Positions 16,344 through 25,153 of a stretch of DNA of 64,000 nucleotides are shown piece after piece (the stretch's first letter is position 1; each line of letters starts with the position of its first letter). A program made the translations under genes and the position numbers. This DNA is from Halomonas heilongjiangensis. GTDB taxonomy: Bacteria > Pseudomonadota > Gammaproteobacteria > Pseudomonadales > Halomonadaceae. The notes beneath the pieces are model-generated. The model searched no databases. It was not told the DNA's origin and was given only the letters and a program-made list of their open reading frames with translations. The stretch spans positions 1-64,000 of the forward strand of contig NZ_PNRE01000002.1 in assembly GCF_002879645.1 (NCBI RefSeq), in the 5' to 3' direction.

Positions 16344-16927
16344 GTCGATGCCTCCTTCAACCAGCCTTGCTCGATGCATGCCCGCAAGCGCAGGCGGGCC
16401 CGATGCAGGATCACCCAGCAGTTGTTCTCCTTGATGCCGATCTCCCGGCAGATCTCCGCGGTGGAGAGCCCCATCAACTCGCGCAGCGAGAAGACCCGGG
16501 CGATGGTGTCCGGCAGGGCGATCATGCAGGCATCGAAGACCCGCCAGAACAGCTCGTTCTCGAAGGCGGCCTCCGGATCCCCCCAGCGAGCCGGTCGTGC
16601 CTCGACCCGCCAGCGCCCGTTCTGCTGGAACTGGCGATCGATGGCGTCGTCATCGGTCTCGTCTTCCAGCGGTTGCCACTTGCCCTGGCGCTTCTGAGCG
16701 CGTAGGGCATCGAGAATCTTGTACTTGAGGATGCCGAAGACCCAGGTCTCGTAGCCGGAGCGTCCGGCAAAGGAGGCATCCTTCTCGATGGCGGCCATCA
16801 GGGCCTCCTGCACGGCATCCTCGGCCAGGGCATGATCGCGAAGGTGAAGGCGGGCGAAGGAGAGCAGTCGAGGCCGAACCGCAGTGAGGCGCTGCATACG
16901 GTCATCGGAAAGCGAGGTGCTATCCAT
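16340..16927 (-). CDS. ECF-type RNA polymerase sigma factor
   Basis: 195 residues. Region 2 is RPRLLSFARLHLRDHALAED then AVQEALMAAIEK and ETWVFGILKYKILDALRAQKR (core and -10 binding). Region 4 is LPDTIARVFSLRELMGLS with the helix-turn-helix TAEICREIGIKENNCWVILH (-35 binding). A longer linker than usual (LEDETDDDAIDRQFQQNGRW) separates them. The ATG at 16927 is chosen; an upstream ATG at 16972 would add 15 residues without family likeness. It is coupled to the anti-sigma gene downstream. Confidence 0.88.
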   Translation of the reverse strand: MDSTSLSDDRMQRLTAVRPRLLSFARLHLRDHALAEDAVQEALMAAIEKDASFAGRSGYETWVFGILKYKILDALRAQKRQGKWQPLEDETDDDAIDRQFQQNGRWRVEARPARWGDPEAAFENELFWRVFDACMIALPDTIARVFSLRELMGLSTAEICREIGIKENNCWVILHRARLRLRACIEQGWLKEAST

Positions 16928-16972
16928 GTAGTTATTGCCCACTTCGTTGTTGACGGGGTGAGGAATTGCCAA

Positions 16973-17280
16973 TGAGGCGCTTGCCGATCGTCTGAGGCAT
17001 TCCCTTCATCGATTCTGCACCGCTTCGACTCATTGTTTTCCCGGTTTCTAGTGTCGTGATGGCTGGGGTGATATTACATGGGTTCTTGGATATTTTCGGC
17101 AGATGAATAGAAATAAAAAGTATTCATTTAGGAGAGGGATTAAGTAATCGCTGGGGGTTGTTGGCTACCAAAGAGCATGGATCCACATACTGTGGTCCAC
17201 GACAGGGCAGCGGTCAAGAGCATCCTGAGAGATGATGATCTGTCGGTGCCGTCGATAAAGAACTGCCAAGGAGAAAGACC
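16973..17280. other. AT-rich divergent intergenic region
   Basis: About 308 bases, clearly richer in A/T than the neighbours (for example around 17075-17150). It should hold the divergent promoters of the sigma factor operon and the secreted protein. No single promoter stands out. AAGGAG (17269-17274) is the ribosome binding site of the next gene. Confidence 0.55.
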
Positions 17281-17691
17281 ATGAAACATTCAACCTCCAT
17301 CGTTGCTACCCTCATCGCCGGTTCCATGCTGATGGGCACTATCGGTCAGGCCTCTGCCATGGTCGTCAGCGGGCCTCATCCGCTCGAGTCAGGCAGCTCG
17401 ATCTCACGCCTGGTCGATGGTGTCGGCCATTATCGCCTACAGGTCGACTCACCCACTCGACTGAGTGTGCAGAGTGAGATCTGGAATCCGGCAGGTGCCC
17501 ACCATGCCAAGCTGCGCGGGGTGCTACGAGATGGCCAGAACAACATCGTGGTAGAGTCACGAAGCCATGACGGCCGCTTCAATATCGATCAGTCACTCCA
17601 GCCTGGGCATTACACCCTCGAAGTGCATGGCAGTCAGGCAGGCAGGGTGGATTCCAGTAGTCGCTATTATCTGCGGACCAACATGGAGTGA
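17281..17691 (+). CDS. small secreted protein, unknown
   Basis: 136 residues with a clear Sec signal peptide (VATLIAGSMLMGTIGQASA). The mature part is predicted mostly beta, with the pattern GHYRLQVDSPTRLSVQSE and LQPGHYTLEVHGSQAG near the end, which resembles pre-peptidase C-terminal (PPC)-type beta-sandwich domains. I do not recognise a family. It has an excellent ribosome binding site and lies alone between an AT-rich region and a terminator, so it is probably monocistronic. Confidence 0.75.
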   Translation: MKHSTSIVATLIAGSMLMGTIGQASAMVVSGPHPLESGSSISRLVDGVGHYRLQVDSPTRLSVQSEIWNPAGAHHAKLRGVLRDGQNNIVVESRSHDGRFNIDQSLQPGHYTLEVHGSQAGRVDSSSRYYLRTNME

Positions 17692-17719
17692 GACTGCCAG
17701 CTCTGTGTGACTTGTTCAT

Positions 17720-17740
17720 CGCCAGGCTGCCGGCCTGGCG
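17720..17740. terminator. bidirectional-type terminator hairpin
   Basis: CGCCAGGC-TGCCG-GCCTGGCG, perfect 8-bp stem, between the secreted-protein gene and the convergent glycosyltransferase gene. It is followed by ATATTGCTATT on the plus strand and preceded by AACAAG (a T-rich stretch on the minus strand). Confidence 0.6.
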
Positions 17741-17783
17741 ATATTGCTATTCCGGATGTCGGTGAACTCGCGTCGGCAATCGG

Positions 17784-18401
17784 TCATTCCACCAGGTGCG
17801 GCAATAGCCTGCGCAATCGCTGCAGGTCCTGCGGCCGGTCCACATCCCAGACGCTGGTCGGACAGGCCAGTCGCCAGCCGAGCTCACGAGCTCGCCGTCG
17901 GGTCTGGGCCATCACCCGGGGCGTGCCCCAGTCGATGGCGGCGAAGAGCTGCGGATCGGTGCGTCGGGTTCCGACCAGGGCATAGCCACCGTCCTCTGCG
18001 GGCAGGAAGACGGCGTCTGCCCGCTCCAGGGCCTTCCAGCAATGGTTCAGCAGCACCGGCGTGAGCATGGGGCAGTCGCAGCCGATCAACAGGCCCGGGC
18101 CGGGCATGCTGCTCAGGGCGTGATGCATGCGCACCCCCAGGTGGCCCTCCGGCTGGGCGCGCAGTTCGATACCGTAACGGTCGGCCAGCTCGAGGAACAG
18201 CGAGTGGCCGTGATCCAGTGCCGTCCACAGGGTGATGTGGTGGGCCGACGTGGCGGCCGCGGCGATCTCCAGGGCATGGCGCAGCAGGGCGGCATGCAGC
18301 CGGGCGGCGCCTTCGGCGCCGAGCACCGGGATCAGCCGGGTCTTCGTCTCGCCGGGAATCGGTGCCTTGGCCAGTATCGCCAGGGGAAAATCAGCGGACA
18401 T
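17784..18401 (-). CDS. TIGR04282 family (DUF2064) nucleotide-transferase-like glycosyltransferase
   Basis: 205 residues. The start ILAKAPIPGETKTRLIPVLG is the typical sugar-nucleotide-binding loop of this family. LLIGCDCPMLTPVLL carries the metal-binding Asp, and VFLPAEDGGYALVG the conserved DGGY. The family is found next to TIGR04283 enzymes, named in databases as arsenosugar-biosynthesis-associated. It overlaps the upstream partner's end by 11 bases, consistent with one operon. Confidence 0.82.
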   Translation of the reverse strand: MSADFPLAILAKAPIPGETKTRLIPVLGAEGAARLHAALLRHALEIAAAATSAHHITLWTALDHGHSLFLELADRYGIELRAQPEGHLGVRMHHALSSMPGPGLLIGCDCPMLTPVLLNHCWKALERADAVFLPAEDGGYALVGTRRTDPQLFAAIDWGTPRVMAQTRRRARELGWRLACPTSVWDVDRPQDLQRLRRLLPHLVE

Positions 18402-19083
18402 GACGATATTCCCGAGCCAGGGCCTCCGGCGATGCGCCCCGCCAGTAGCGAAAGCGCAGCCGCCACATCAGGGAGATCGTCGCCCAGGCGCCCTGCTGCT
18501 CCCAGCGCCGGCCGCTGCTCACCACCTTGTGGCGCAGGCAGGCGGGGGGAGAGAGGCGTTTCAGTCGACGAGACATCTCGATGTCCTCCATCAGGGGTTG
18601 CTCGGGGAAGCCCCCCACGGTGGTGAATGCCTCACGGGTCATGAAAAGCGCCTGGTCACCGGTGGCGATGCCGGTGAGCCGGGACCGGATATTCATGGCC
18701 GTGGCGATGACCGGCAGCATGGGGTGCCGGCCCTCGAGCCTGATATCGAAGCGCCCCCAGCAGTGCTTCCCGGCCAGAGCCCTGTCGATCAGGAGATCGG
18801 TGCGTCGTGGCAGCCGGGTGTCGGCATGCACAAAGAGCAGTTGGCTGCCTCTGGCGGCGTGGGCCCCCGTGTTCATCTGCACGGCGCGCCCGGGTGGGCA
18901 CTGGAGGATTCGCGTGGCCACGGGGCAGGCCTTGGCGAGGGTGTCGTCCCGGCTGCCGCCGTCCACCACGATGATCTCGGTACCGCACAACCACAGGCCC
19001 AGCAGTCGATCGAGCCGGGCCTCGATAGCGGCCGCCTCGTCGAGGACGGGGATGATGACGCTCAGTCGCGGCGTTGCTGACAT
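18391..19083 (-). CDS. TIGR04283 family glycosyltransferase (GT2 fold)
   Basis: 230 residues from the ATG at 19083. SVIIPVLDEAAAIEARL is the GT-A start, EIIVVDGGSRDDTLAKA the nucleotide-binding Asp region, and LLFVHADTRLP the DxD-like metal site. An upstream ATG at 19125 would add 14 residues; neither has a clear ribosome binding site, so the start is uncertain. It forms an overlapping pair with the TIGR04282 gene. Arsenic-related genes are not seen nearby, so the arsenosugar link is only from the family name. Confidence 0.8.
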   Translation of the reverse strand: MSATPRLSVIIPVLDEAAAIEARLDRLLGLWLCGTEIIVVDGGSRDDTLAKACPVATRILQCPPGRAVQMNTGAHAARGSQLLFVHADTRLPRRTDLLIDRALAGKHCWGRFDIRLEGRHPMLPVIATAMNIRSRLTGIATGDQALFMTREAFTTVGGFPEQPLMEDIEMSRRLKRLSPPACLRHKVVSSGRRWEQQGAWATISLMWRLRFRYWRGASPEALAREYRHVR

Positions 19084-19424
19084 GGCAGGCGGTCTGTCCA
19101 GAGTCGTGGTGGTCGGCTTGTCCATGTTGTGTCGTGCCGGAGCCCCGTATCTTACCGCACCCTCATGGTGTCGATAGCTAGGCGGGGGCGTAAGGGAGGC
19201 AGGCTTGTTGCCACTAAACGGTATGGCGTGGCATTCGTAAACCCGGCCATCTCCCAGAGGGAGACGTGTCATGAACGGCCTGAGTAGTATGACCTCGATT
19301 TCTCATCCCCAGTGCCTGAAGTGACCATGGCATGATGTCGGGCCCGAGTGACGCGATGGGCATGCCTATCCGGCCAGGCCTGCGGACATGAGGCTCATGC
19401 CGTCGGGAGAAGGGGGGATCAGCC
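19084..19424. other. intergenic region between divergent genes
   Basis: 341 bases. No gene or clear RNA element is visible. It should hold divergent promoters for the glycosyltransferase pair and the YiiX-like gene. GGGAGAAGGGGG (about 19403-19414) is a purine-rich stretch before the ATG at 19425. Confidence 0.5.
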
Positions 19425-20198
19425 ATGACACTCTTGAGTCGCATCGGTTACATGCTGAGCTGCTGGCTCTCCTGTCCGCGACCCTGGCACCAGGCCGAGA
19501 TCCGTATCGAGCGTGATGTGCTGGCCTGCCTGCGGCCAGGCGATGTGCTGCTGGTCGAGGGTTCCTCACGGCTGAGTACGGTGATCAAGTACTTGACCCA
19601 GTCCTCCTGGTCCCATGCCGCGTTGTTCGTCGGCAGTGAGGTGGCCGAACGAGCCGGCGGACGACCCGGGGCCTGCTTCGTCGAGGTCGACCTCGCCGAG
19701 GGCGTGCGGGTGGTGGGGTTCGATGAGTACGCTGGCTATCCACTACGCATCTGCCGGCCGATGGGGCTCGGGGCCGAGGATATCGAGACGCTGGCAAGGT
19801 TTGCCTGTCGGCGCGTGGGGCATCGCTACGACCTGCGCAACATCTTCGATCTGGCCCGCTACCTGCTTCCCTTGCCTCCCGTGCCGGCACGCTGGCGCCG
19901 CCGCATGCTGTCCCTGGGTAGCGGTGACCCCACCCGGGCGATCTGCTCGACCCTGATCGCCCAGGCCTTCCAGGCGGTACGCTATCCGATCCTGCCCTCC
20001 GAGGAGTGGCAGGACGATCCACGGCGCTGTGTCGGATGCCAACGTCGGGTATTGCGGCGTCGACACTACAGCCTGTTCACGCCGCGTGACTTCGACCTCT
20101 CGCCCTACTTCGAGATCGTCAAGCCGGTCCTCGTCGATGGCTTCGACCCCCGGCGCCTGGCCTGGAGCGAGACCGAGGACGCGTTGCCGGAGATGTGA
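19425..20198 (+). CDS. YiiX/YebB-like permuted papain-fold (NlpC/P60-type) protein
   Basis: 257 residues. LRPGDVLLVEG and SSWSHAALFVG (His nucleophile partner) and later AICSTLIAQAFQAV (Cys) fit the circularly permuted NlpC/P60 family typified by YiiX. An N-terminal hydrophobic stretch (IGYMLSCWLSC) could anchor it. Family members are presumed hydrolases or acyl-transferring enzymes, with no agreed substrate. It is convergent with the ABC transporter genes (8 bases between stops). Confidence 0.78.
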   Translation: MTLLSRIGYMLSCWLSCPRPWHQAEIRIERDVLACLRPGDVLLVEGSSRLSTVIKYLTQSSWSHAALFVGSEVAERAGGRPGACFVEVDLAEGVRVVGFDEYAGYPLRICRPMGLGAEDIETLARFACRRVGHRYDLRNIFDLARYLLPLPPVPARWRRRMLSLGSGDPTRAICSTLIAQAFQAVRYPILPSEEWQDDPRRCVGCQRRVLRRRHYSLFTPRDFDLSPYFEIVKPVLVDGFDPRRLAWSETEDALPEM

Positions 20199-20206
20199 CG
20201 GGCTCG

Positions 20207-20842
20207 TCAGGCCGACAGCTGGATGAGCGAGCCGCCGGCATCCTCGGCGTCCTCCCGGTCGTGGGTGACCAGCAGGCTCGGCAGGCCGGCCTCGTGCAGT
20301 CGGGAGAACACCAGCTGTCGCATCTCGTGGCGCAGATGGGTATCGAGTTTGGCGAATGGCTCGTCGAGGAGCACGGCACAGGGGGCGGAGAGCAGCAGAC
20401 GCATCAGGGCGACCCGCGCCTGCTGGCCACCGGAGAGCGTCGCCGGGTCGCGGTCGCCGAAACCGGCCAGGCCGATCTCCCCCAGGGCGTCCTCGACCCG
20501 GTCCGACCTGTCGGGGGTAGAGCGAGGCATGCCGAAACGCAGGTTACCGGCCACCGAGAGATGCGGAAACAGCAGCGGATCCTGGAACAGCAGGCCGATG
20601 CCGCGCCGTTCGGCCGGCAGTCGGGTGATGTCGCGGCCGTCGAGGCGTATCCGTCCCGTGGCCTGGAACGCCGGTGCCAGGAAGCCCGCCACGAAGGCCA
20701 GCAGGGTCGACTTGCCCGAGCCGGACGGGCCCATCACGGTGAGTACCTCGCCGGGGCCAACCGCGGCATCGAGTTCGAGCAGCGTCACTTCGCCCAGGGT
20801 GATACGGATCTGCTCCAGGGCCAGATGGTGGCGGTCGTTCAT
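20207..20842 (-). CDS. ynjD: YnjD-like ABC transporter ATPase
   Basis: 211-residue ABC ATP-binding protein. Walker A GPSGSGKST, Q-loop LLFQDPLLFPHLSV, signature LSGGQQARVAL, Walker B AVLLDEPFAKLD and the H-loop LLVTHD are all present. It is the short, single-domain type without a C-terminal regulatory region. The ATG at 20842 overlaps the permease stop (ATGA). With the permease and binding protein it matches the E. coli ynjBCD arrangement; the substrate is unknown, and thiamine- or sulfur-compound-related uptake has only been guessed. Confidence 0.87.
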   Translation of the reverse strand: MNDRHHLALEQIRITLGEVTLLELDAAVGPGEVLTVMGPSGSGKSTLLAFVAGFLAPAFQATGRIRLDGRDITRLPAERRGIGLLFQDPLLFPHLSVAGNLRFGMPRSTPDRSDRVEDALGEIGLAGFGDRDPATLSGGQQARVALMRLLLSAPCAVLLDEPFAKLDTHLRHEMRQLVFSRLHEAGLPSLLVTHDREDAEDAGGSLIQLSA

Positions 20843-22536
20843 GGTGTTCCTCGCATACCTCGGCGGTTGGACCACAGCAGTCGCGGCAGGCCGATGGCGA
20901 TGGTGAAACCCACCAATGGCAGGCTGGCCTGGACCAGCGCCCAGACTCCGATCGCGCGGCGGTTGCCTCCCGACGCGAGCGCCACCGCCTCGGTGGTGAC
21001 GGTGGGCACGCGACCGGCGCCGAGCAGTTGAGTGGGCAGATACTGGCCGATGCTGACCGCCAGCCCCACGGCGCAGGCGGTGAGCATCGGCGCCAGCAAC
21101 AGGGGCAGGCGCACCCGCCAGAAGGCGGCGTTGCGCGAGGCGCCGAGCGTGAGGGCCAGCCGCGTCCAGCGCGGGTCGAAGCGCCGGTAGGCCTCGGAGA
21201 GCGACAGGAACACGTAGGGCAGCACGAACAGCAGGTGGCCGAAGATCACCAGGCCATGCTGCGGTCGGGTGCCGAGCGACTCCATGACCACCACCAGGCC
21301 GAACAGGAAGGCGATCTGTGGCACGATCAGCGGCAGATAGAGCAGCCCCAGCGCGGAAAGGAGCCGCCCCTGAGCCGGCTGGCGCCCGGTGCGCTGCTCG
21401 TTCTCGAGTGCGGCCAGGGCCAGGACCACGGCGATCAGCGTCGACGCGATGGCGATGATGGCGGTCGAGCTCGCCGGGCCCGCCAGCGACGGCAGCGCGC
21501 GAACCCAGTGCGTGGTCGTGACGCTCTGGGGCAGGGCGTCGGGAAAGCGCCAGAAGCCGGCCACCGAATAGAGGGCGAGACCGGCGATCCCGATGAAGGC
21601 GATCAGGCTGGCCAACAGGATCAGCCCCTTGCCGGCCAGGTGCAGCGGCTTCTCGCCGTGTCGGCGTCCGCCGCGGTCGATCCAGTGGCGTATCAGGCGG
21701 GTGGCGAGACATTCCAGGCACCACCAGGTCGCCAGCGCCGCGGCGGTGACACCGAGCTGCAGCACCGCACCGGCCGAGGCCATGAAGCGCCGGGAGAGAT
21801 CGGGGTCGTTGAACCAGGTGAGGATCGACACGCTGAGCGTCGGTGGCAGGGTGGGGCCGAGGATCAGCGCGACGTCCACCACCGAGGTGGCATAGGCGAT
21901 CACCGCATAGACTGGAAGGCGGATCAGCGGGTAGAGCGCCGGGGCGACGACCTTGAGCCAGGCGATCGTCGGCCGGTAGCCCAGCGAGCGGGCGATGGCC
22001 ACGCGCCTTTCGGGATCGAGCTGGGGCAGGGCCGCCAGGCTCATCAGCAGCAGGAAGGGAATCTCCTTGATGATCAACCCCGCCATCAGCGAAAGGCCCC
22101 AGGGGTCCTGGACGATCAACAGGTCCGGGGGGCGCTCCCAGCCGGTCAGTCCCGGCGAGACCAGCCGGGCCACCAGGCCGGAGGGGGCGATCAGGAACGC
22201 CAGGCCGAAGGCGGCGGCGGCATGGGGGATCGACAGCAGCGGCGAGACCAGCCGGCGAATCCAGTGATCGAGCCGGCTGCCTGTGGCAGAGGCCAGAAAC
22301 AGCAGCACCACGACGAGCGACACCGCGGTGGTGACCAGGCCACTGGTGAAACTCACCGCCACCGAGCGCCACAGGCCGGGCTGGGCGACCAACTGCCGCC
22401 AGGGGGCCAGGCCGAGGGTGTCGCCGCCCAGCGCCGGCAGGTAGCCGAAGGCCGGCAGCACCGCCATGGCCAGGCCGGCGAGGATGGGGCCGACCAGCAG
22501 GGTGACGATCAGCACGGGCGCGAGGCGCAGGATCAT
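20839..22536 (-). CDS. ynjC: YnjC-like ABC transporter permease (duplicated)
   Basis: 565-residue inner membrane permease with about 12 hydrophobic segments arranged as two similar halves. The EAA-type cytoplasmic loops are visible (ERRVAIARSLGYRPTIAWLK in the first half, RWTRLALTLGASRNAAFWRV in the second). Fused two-half permeases are typical of YnjC/ThiP-type importers. It lies 46 bases downstream of the binding-protein gene and is coupled to the ATPase gene. Confidence 0.87.
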   Translation of the reverse strand: MILRLAPVLIVTLLVGPILAGLAMAVLPAFGYLPALGGDTLGLAPWRQLVAQPGLWRSVAVSFTSGLVTTAVSLVVVLLFLASATGSRLDHWIRRLVSPLLSIPHAAAAFGLAFLIAPSGLVARLVSPGLTGWERPPDLLIVQDPWGLSLMAGLIIKEIPFLLLMSLAALPQLDPERRVAIARSLGYRPTIAWLKVVAPALYPLIRLPVYAVIAYATSVVDVALILGPTLPPTLSVSILTWFNDPDLSRRFMASAGAVLQLGVTAAALATWWCLECLATRLIRHWIDRGGRRHGEKPLHLAGKGLILLASLIAFIGIAGLALYSVAGFWRFPDALPQSVTTTHWVRALPSLAGPASSTAIIAIASTLIAVVLALAALENEQRTGRQPAQGRLLSALGLLYLPLIVPQIAFLFGLVVVMESLGTRPQHGLVIFGHLLFVLPYVFLSLSEAYRRFDPRWTRLALTLGASRNAAFWRVRLPLLLAPMLTACAVGLAVSIGQYLPTQLLGAGRVPTVTTEAVALASGGNRRAIGVWALVQASLPLVGFTIAIGLPRLLWSNRRGMRGTP

Positions 22537-22582
22537 CCCGATCGAGCCTCGTCACCGGCCGTGGTGCGGGGAGCCATCGTCA

Positions 22583-23791
22583 TCAGTTGCGCACATAGCG
22601 TTCGAGCCAGGCCTCCTGCAGGGCGGTCATCCAGCTCGGGTGAGGCTCGGGTAGCGTCATCGCCAGGGCATCGGGGGGCAGCATGGCCGGATTCTCCTCG
22701 TCCAGGGCGAAGAGCGCCTGGGCCTGTTCATCGAGGCGCGCCACGTCGAGCACGGTGCGGTCACCCCACATCGCCAGGTCCTGCTTGCGGGCCTGGGCTT
22801 CCGGGGAGAGCAGGAAGTCGGCGACCACCATGGCACCGGCCTTGTGAGGCGAGTTGAAGGGAATGGCGACGAAGTGCACGTTGCCGAGGGTGCCGCCCTC
22901 CAGCACATAGCTGCGGGTGGTGGGCGGAAGCTCGGAGTCGGCCACCGCGGCCGCCGGCTCCGAGGGGATGAAGGTGAAGGCCAGCGCCAGTTCGCCGTCG
23001 CTCATCAGGTTGCGCAGCTCCGGGCCGCTGGCGGGGAACTGCCGGCCGCCGCGCCACAGGTGAGGGTGCAGGGTGTCCAGGTAGTCCCACAGCGGGGCGG
23101 TGACGGCCGTGAAGTCGCTCTCCTCCACCGGGGCATAGAGCGCCTCGTCGGCGTCGCTCAGGGCGAGCAGTGCCTGCTTGAGGAAGGTGCTGCCGGTGAA
23201 GTCGGGAATGCGGGGATAGGTGAAGCGGCCGGGGTTGGCCTCGGCCCAGGCGAGCAGTGCCTCGATGTCACGGGGCGGGGAGTCGATTTCGGCACTGTCA
23301 AAGTAGAAGGTGATCTGCGCCTTCCCCCAGGGCGCCTCGAAGCCTTCGGTGGGCAGCGTGAAGTCGGTGACCACCTCGGGATTGTGCTCGGGGTAGGTGA
23401 GGGCGAAGTTCGGTAACCGCTCGGCGAAGGGACCGAACAGCAGGTCGGCCGCCCTCATGGCGGCGAAGTTCTCGCCGTTGATCCAGATCAGGTCGATGCT
23501 GCCGTCCTCGCGGTTGCCGGCCGACTTCTCGGCCAGGACCCGTGACACGGCGGCGCTGGTGTCGTCGAGCTTCACATGCACCACCGTCACATCATACTCG
23601 TCCTGCATGCGCTGGTTGACCCACTCGAGGTAGCGATTGGTGCGGGTGTCGCCCGCCCAGGCATTCCAGTAGACGGTCTGGCCGCGGGCCTCGTTGCGTA
23701 CGGCGTCCCAGTCGGCGGGATCCGGGGCGGCGTGCAGCGGCATGGACAGCAGCAGGGCGAGCGGGGCGGCGGCGAGGGTACGACTCGGCAT
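22583..23791 (-). CDS. ynjB: YnjB-like ABC transporter substrate-binding protein
   Basis: 402 residues with a signal peptide (LAAAPLALLLSMPLHA). The start of the mature protein, WDAVRNEARGQTVYWNAWAG, and later DLIWINGENFAAMR are typical of YnjB-like periplasmic binding proteins. It is the first gene of the ynjBCD-like operon. No regulatory site was identified in the 15 bases that separate it from the phosphotransferase gene, so the latter may be co-transcribed. Confidence 0.87.
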   Translation of the reverse strand: MPSRTLAAAPLALLLSMPLHAAPDPADWDAVRNEARGQTVYWNAWAGDTRTNRYLEWVNQRMQDEYDVTVVHVKLDDTSAAVSRVLAEKSAGNREDGSIDLIWINGENFAAMRAADLLFGPFAERLPNFALTYPEHNPEVVTDFTLPTEGFEAPWGKAQITFYFDSAEIDSPPRDIEALLAWAEANPGRFTYPRIPDFTGSTFLKQALLALSDADEALYAPVEESDFTAVTAPLWDYLDTLHPHLWRGGRQFPASGPELRNLMSDGELALAFTFIPSEPAAAVADSELPPTTRSYVLEGGTLGNVHFVAIPFNSPHKAGAMVVADFLLSPEAQARKQDLAMWGDRTVLDVARLDEQAQALFALDEENPAMLPPDALAMTLPEPHPSWMTALQEAWLERYVRN

Positions 23792-23806
23792 CGAAGCAAT
23801 CCTTCT

Positions 23807-24895
23807 TCAATTCATGGCGGTATTCAGCGCGCCCTCGAGGGTGCGGAATTCATCCTGTACAAGCGTGATGGCTGGCAGGGAGAGATAGTGGTCGACCCGG
23901 TCGCGCACATGGGCGATCAGCGCCTCGTCGCTGAGCTCGGCGGACCAGTCCTCGCCGCGGGTATGGGCGTCACGGGCCCGGCGATGGCTGGCACGCCACT
24001 TGGCGCACCAGGTCAGTGACCAGAGCCACATGGCGCGGCGACAGGCCAGCAGGGCCGCGGTGTCGCCGTCGAAGCCGGTGGCCGTCATCCAGCGGTGGTA
24101 GAAGTCGGCCACCTGCGCCGCTGACAGCTCGGCACGGCTGACGAGGTCCCAGGTAGTCGAGGTGTAGAGGCTGGCATGGGCCAGGTCGAAGCCGGGCAGG
24201 CCATAGCGGCACTTCTCCAGGTCTACCAGCACGGCGCGTCCCGAGTCGGTGATCAGGAAGTTGCCCGGGTGGGCATCGAAGCTGATCAACCGCGGCTCGG
24301 CGCCGGACAGGCGCTGGGGAAGGGCGGCGAGCTCGGCCTCGATGCGCCGTCGCACCTCCGGTGTGAGGCCCGCCCGATCGAGGAAGCGAGCCTGTGTCGC
24401 GACCTCGTGACGCATGGCGGCCCAGGGATCGCCAGGCGCCTGCAGTGGTTCGCGTTGTCCGGAGGGCGGTATTTCCAGGGCGTGCAGGCTGGCCAATGCC
24501 TCGGCGATGGCCGGGAGGTCATCCGGCAGGTGCGCCGGCCGGCCGCGAATGGCGCTGACCAGCAGGCCGCCCCGCGGCAGGTCCTTGGACGGGGGGAGGA
24601 CGCCGTGCAGAGCCGGCGTGTGCCCGCTCTCGCTCGCCCGGGCGAAGCAGGCCGCCTGGTAATCGAGGTTGGCCCGTGCCCCCAGCCCCAGTTGGCTCTG
24701 CTTGGGCAGGCGGGCGACCCAGTCGATGGCGTCACGCACCAGCCAGACGTGGTGATGGGCCAGGCCGGTATCGGCCATCGGCTGCATTGAGAGGATCTCG
24801 GCGTGGCGGCCGGCCCGTGTCAGCGCCGCGGCCAGGCGATCACACAGGTCGTGCCGGGTTTCCGGGGAGACGGGGGAGGAAACGTTGTTCGGCAT
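23807..24895 (-). CDS. APH/choline-kinase-like phosphotransferase
   Basis: 362-residue aminoglycoside-phosphotransferase-fold protein. The catalytic loop is LISFDAHPGNFLITDSGRAV (HxDxxxxN with His replaced: here FDAHPGN), followed by the metal Asp in LVDLEKCRYG. AGGAAG precedes the ATG at 24895. In Halomonas-like genomes such proteins act on small alcohols or amino sugars, and some on thiamine or choline. Its position directly upstream of the ynjB-like gene (15 bases) suggests it phosphorylates the imported compound; this is inference. Confidence 0.75.
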   Translation of the reverse strand: MPNNVSSPVSPETRHDLCDRLAAALTRAGRHAEILSMQPMADTGLAHHHVWLVRDAIDWVARLPKQSQLGLGARANLDYQAACFARASESGHTPALHGVLPPSKDLPRGGLLVSAIRGRPAHLPDDLPAIAEALASLHALEIPPSGQREPLQAPGDPWAAMRHEVATQARFLDRAGLTPEVRRRIEAELAALPQRLSGAEPRLISFDAHPGNFLITDSGRAVLVDLEKCRYGLPGFDLAHASLYTSTTWDLVSRAELSAAQVADFYHRWMTATGFDGDTAALLACRRAMWLWSLTWCAKWRASHRRARDAHTRGEDWSAELSDEALIAHVRDRVDHYLSLPAITLVQDEFRTLEGALNTAMN

Positions 24896-25153
24896 GGCCT
24901 TCCTCGACATCGGGATGGTCGGTCAGTAGGTGGTCGGGCGAGTACGGGGTTCCTTACATCCCGAACAGCACTACATCGATGATGGAACACCTGGAGCAGC
25001 GGCCTGCCGTGCGGTGGTGTAAGTAATCGATTCCAGTGCCTACCAAACCAGACCGCTGGCAAGACGCGTAGCGACAGGATCCTTTGGGTCCCCAAGCGAG
25101 CTGGCCTGACCAACAAGAGCATGATCTGAAATGTCATCACGGAGGTGGAAATC

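Noticed and set aside
20207..22555. 782-codon frame reading through the ATPase and, out of frame, the permease
   Set aside because: Only its last 211 codons are real (ATPase from 20842). The rest is the permease gene in the wrong frame.
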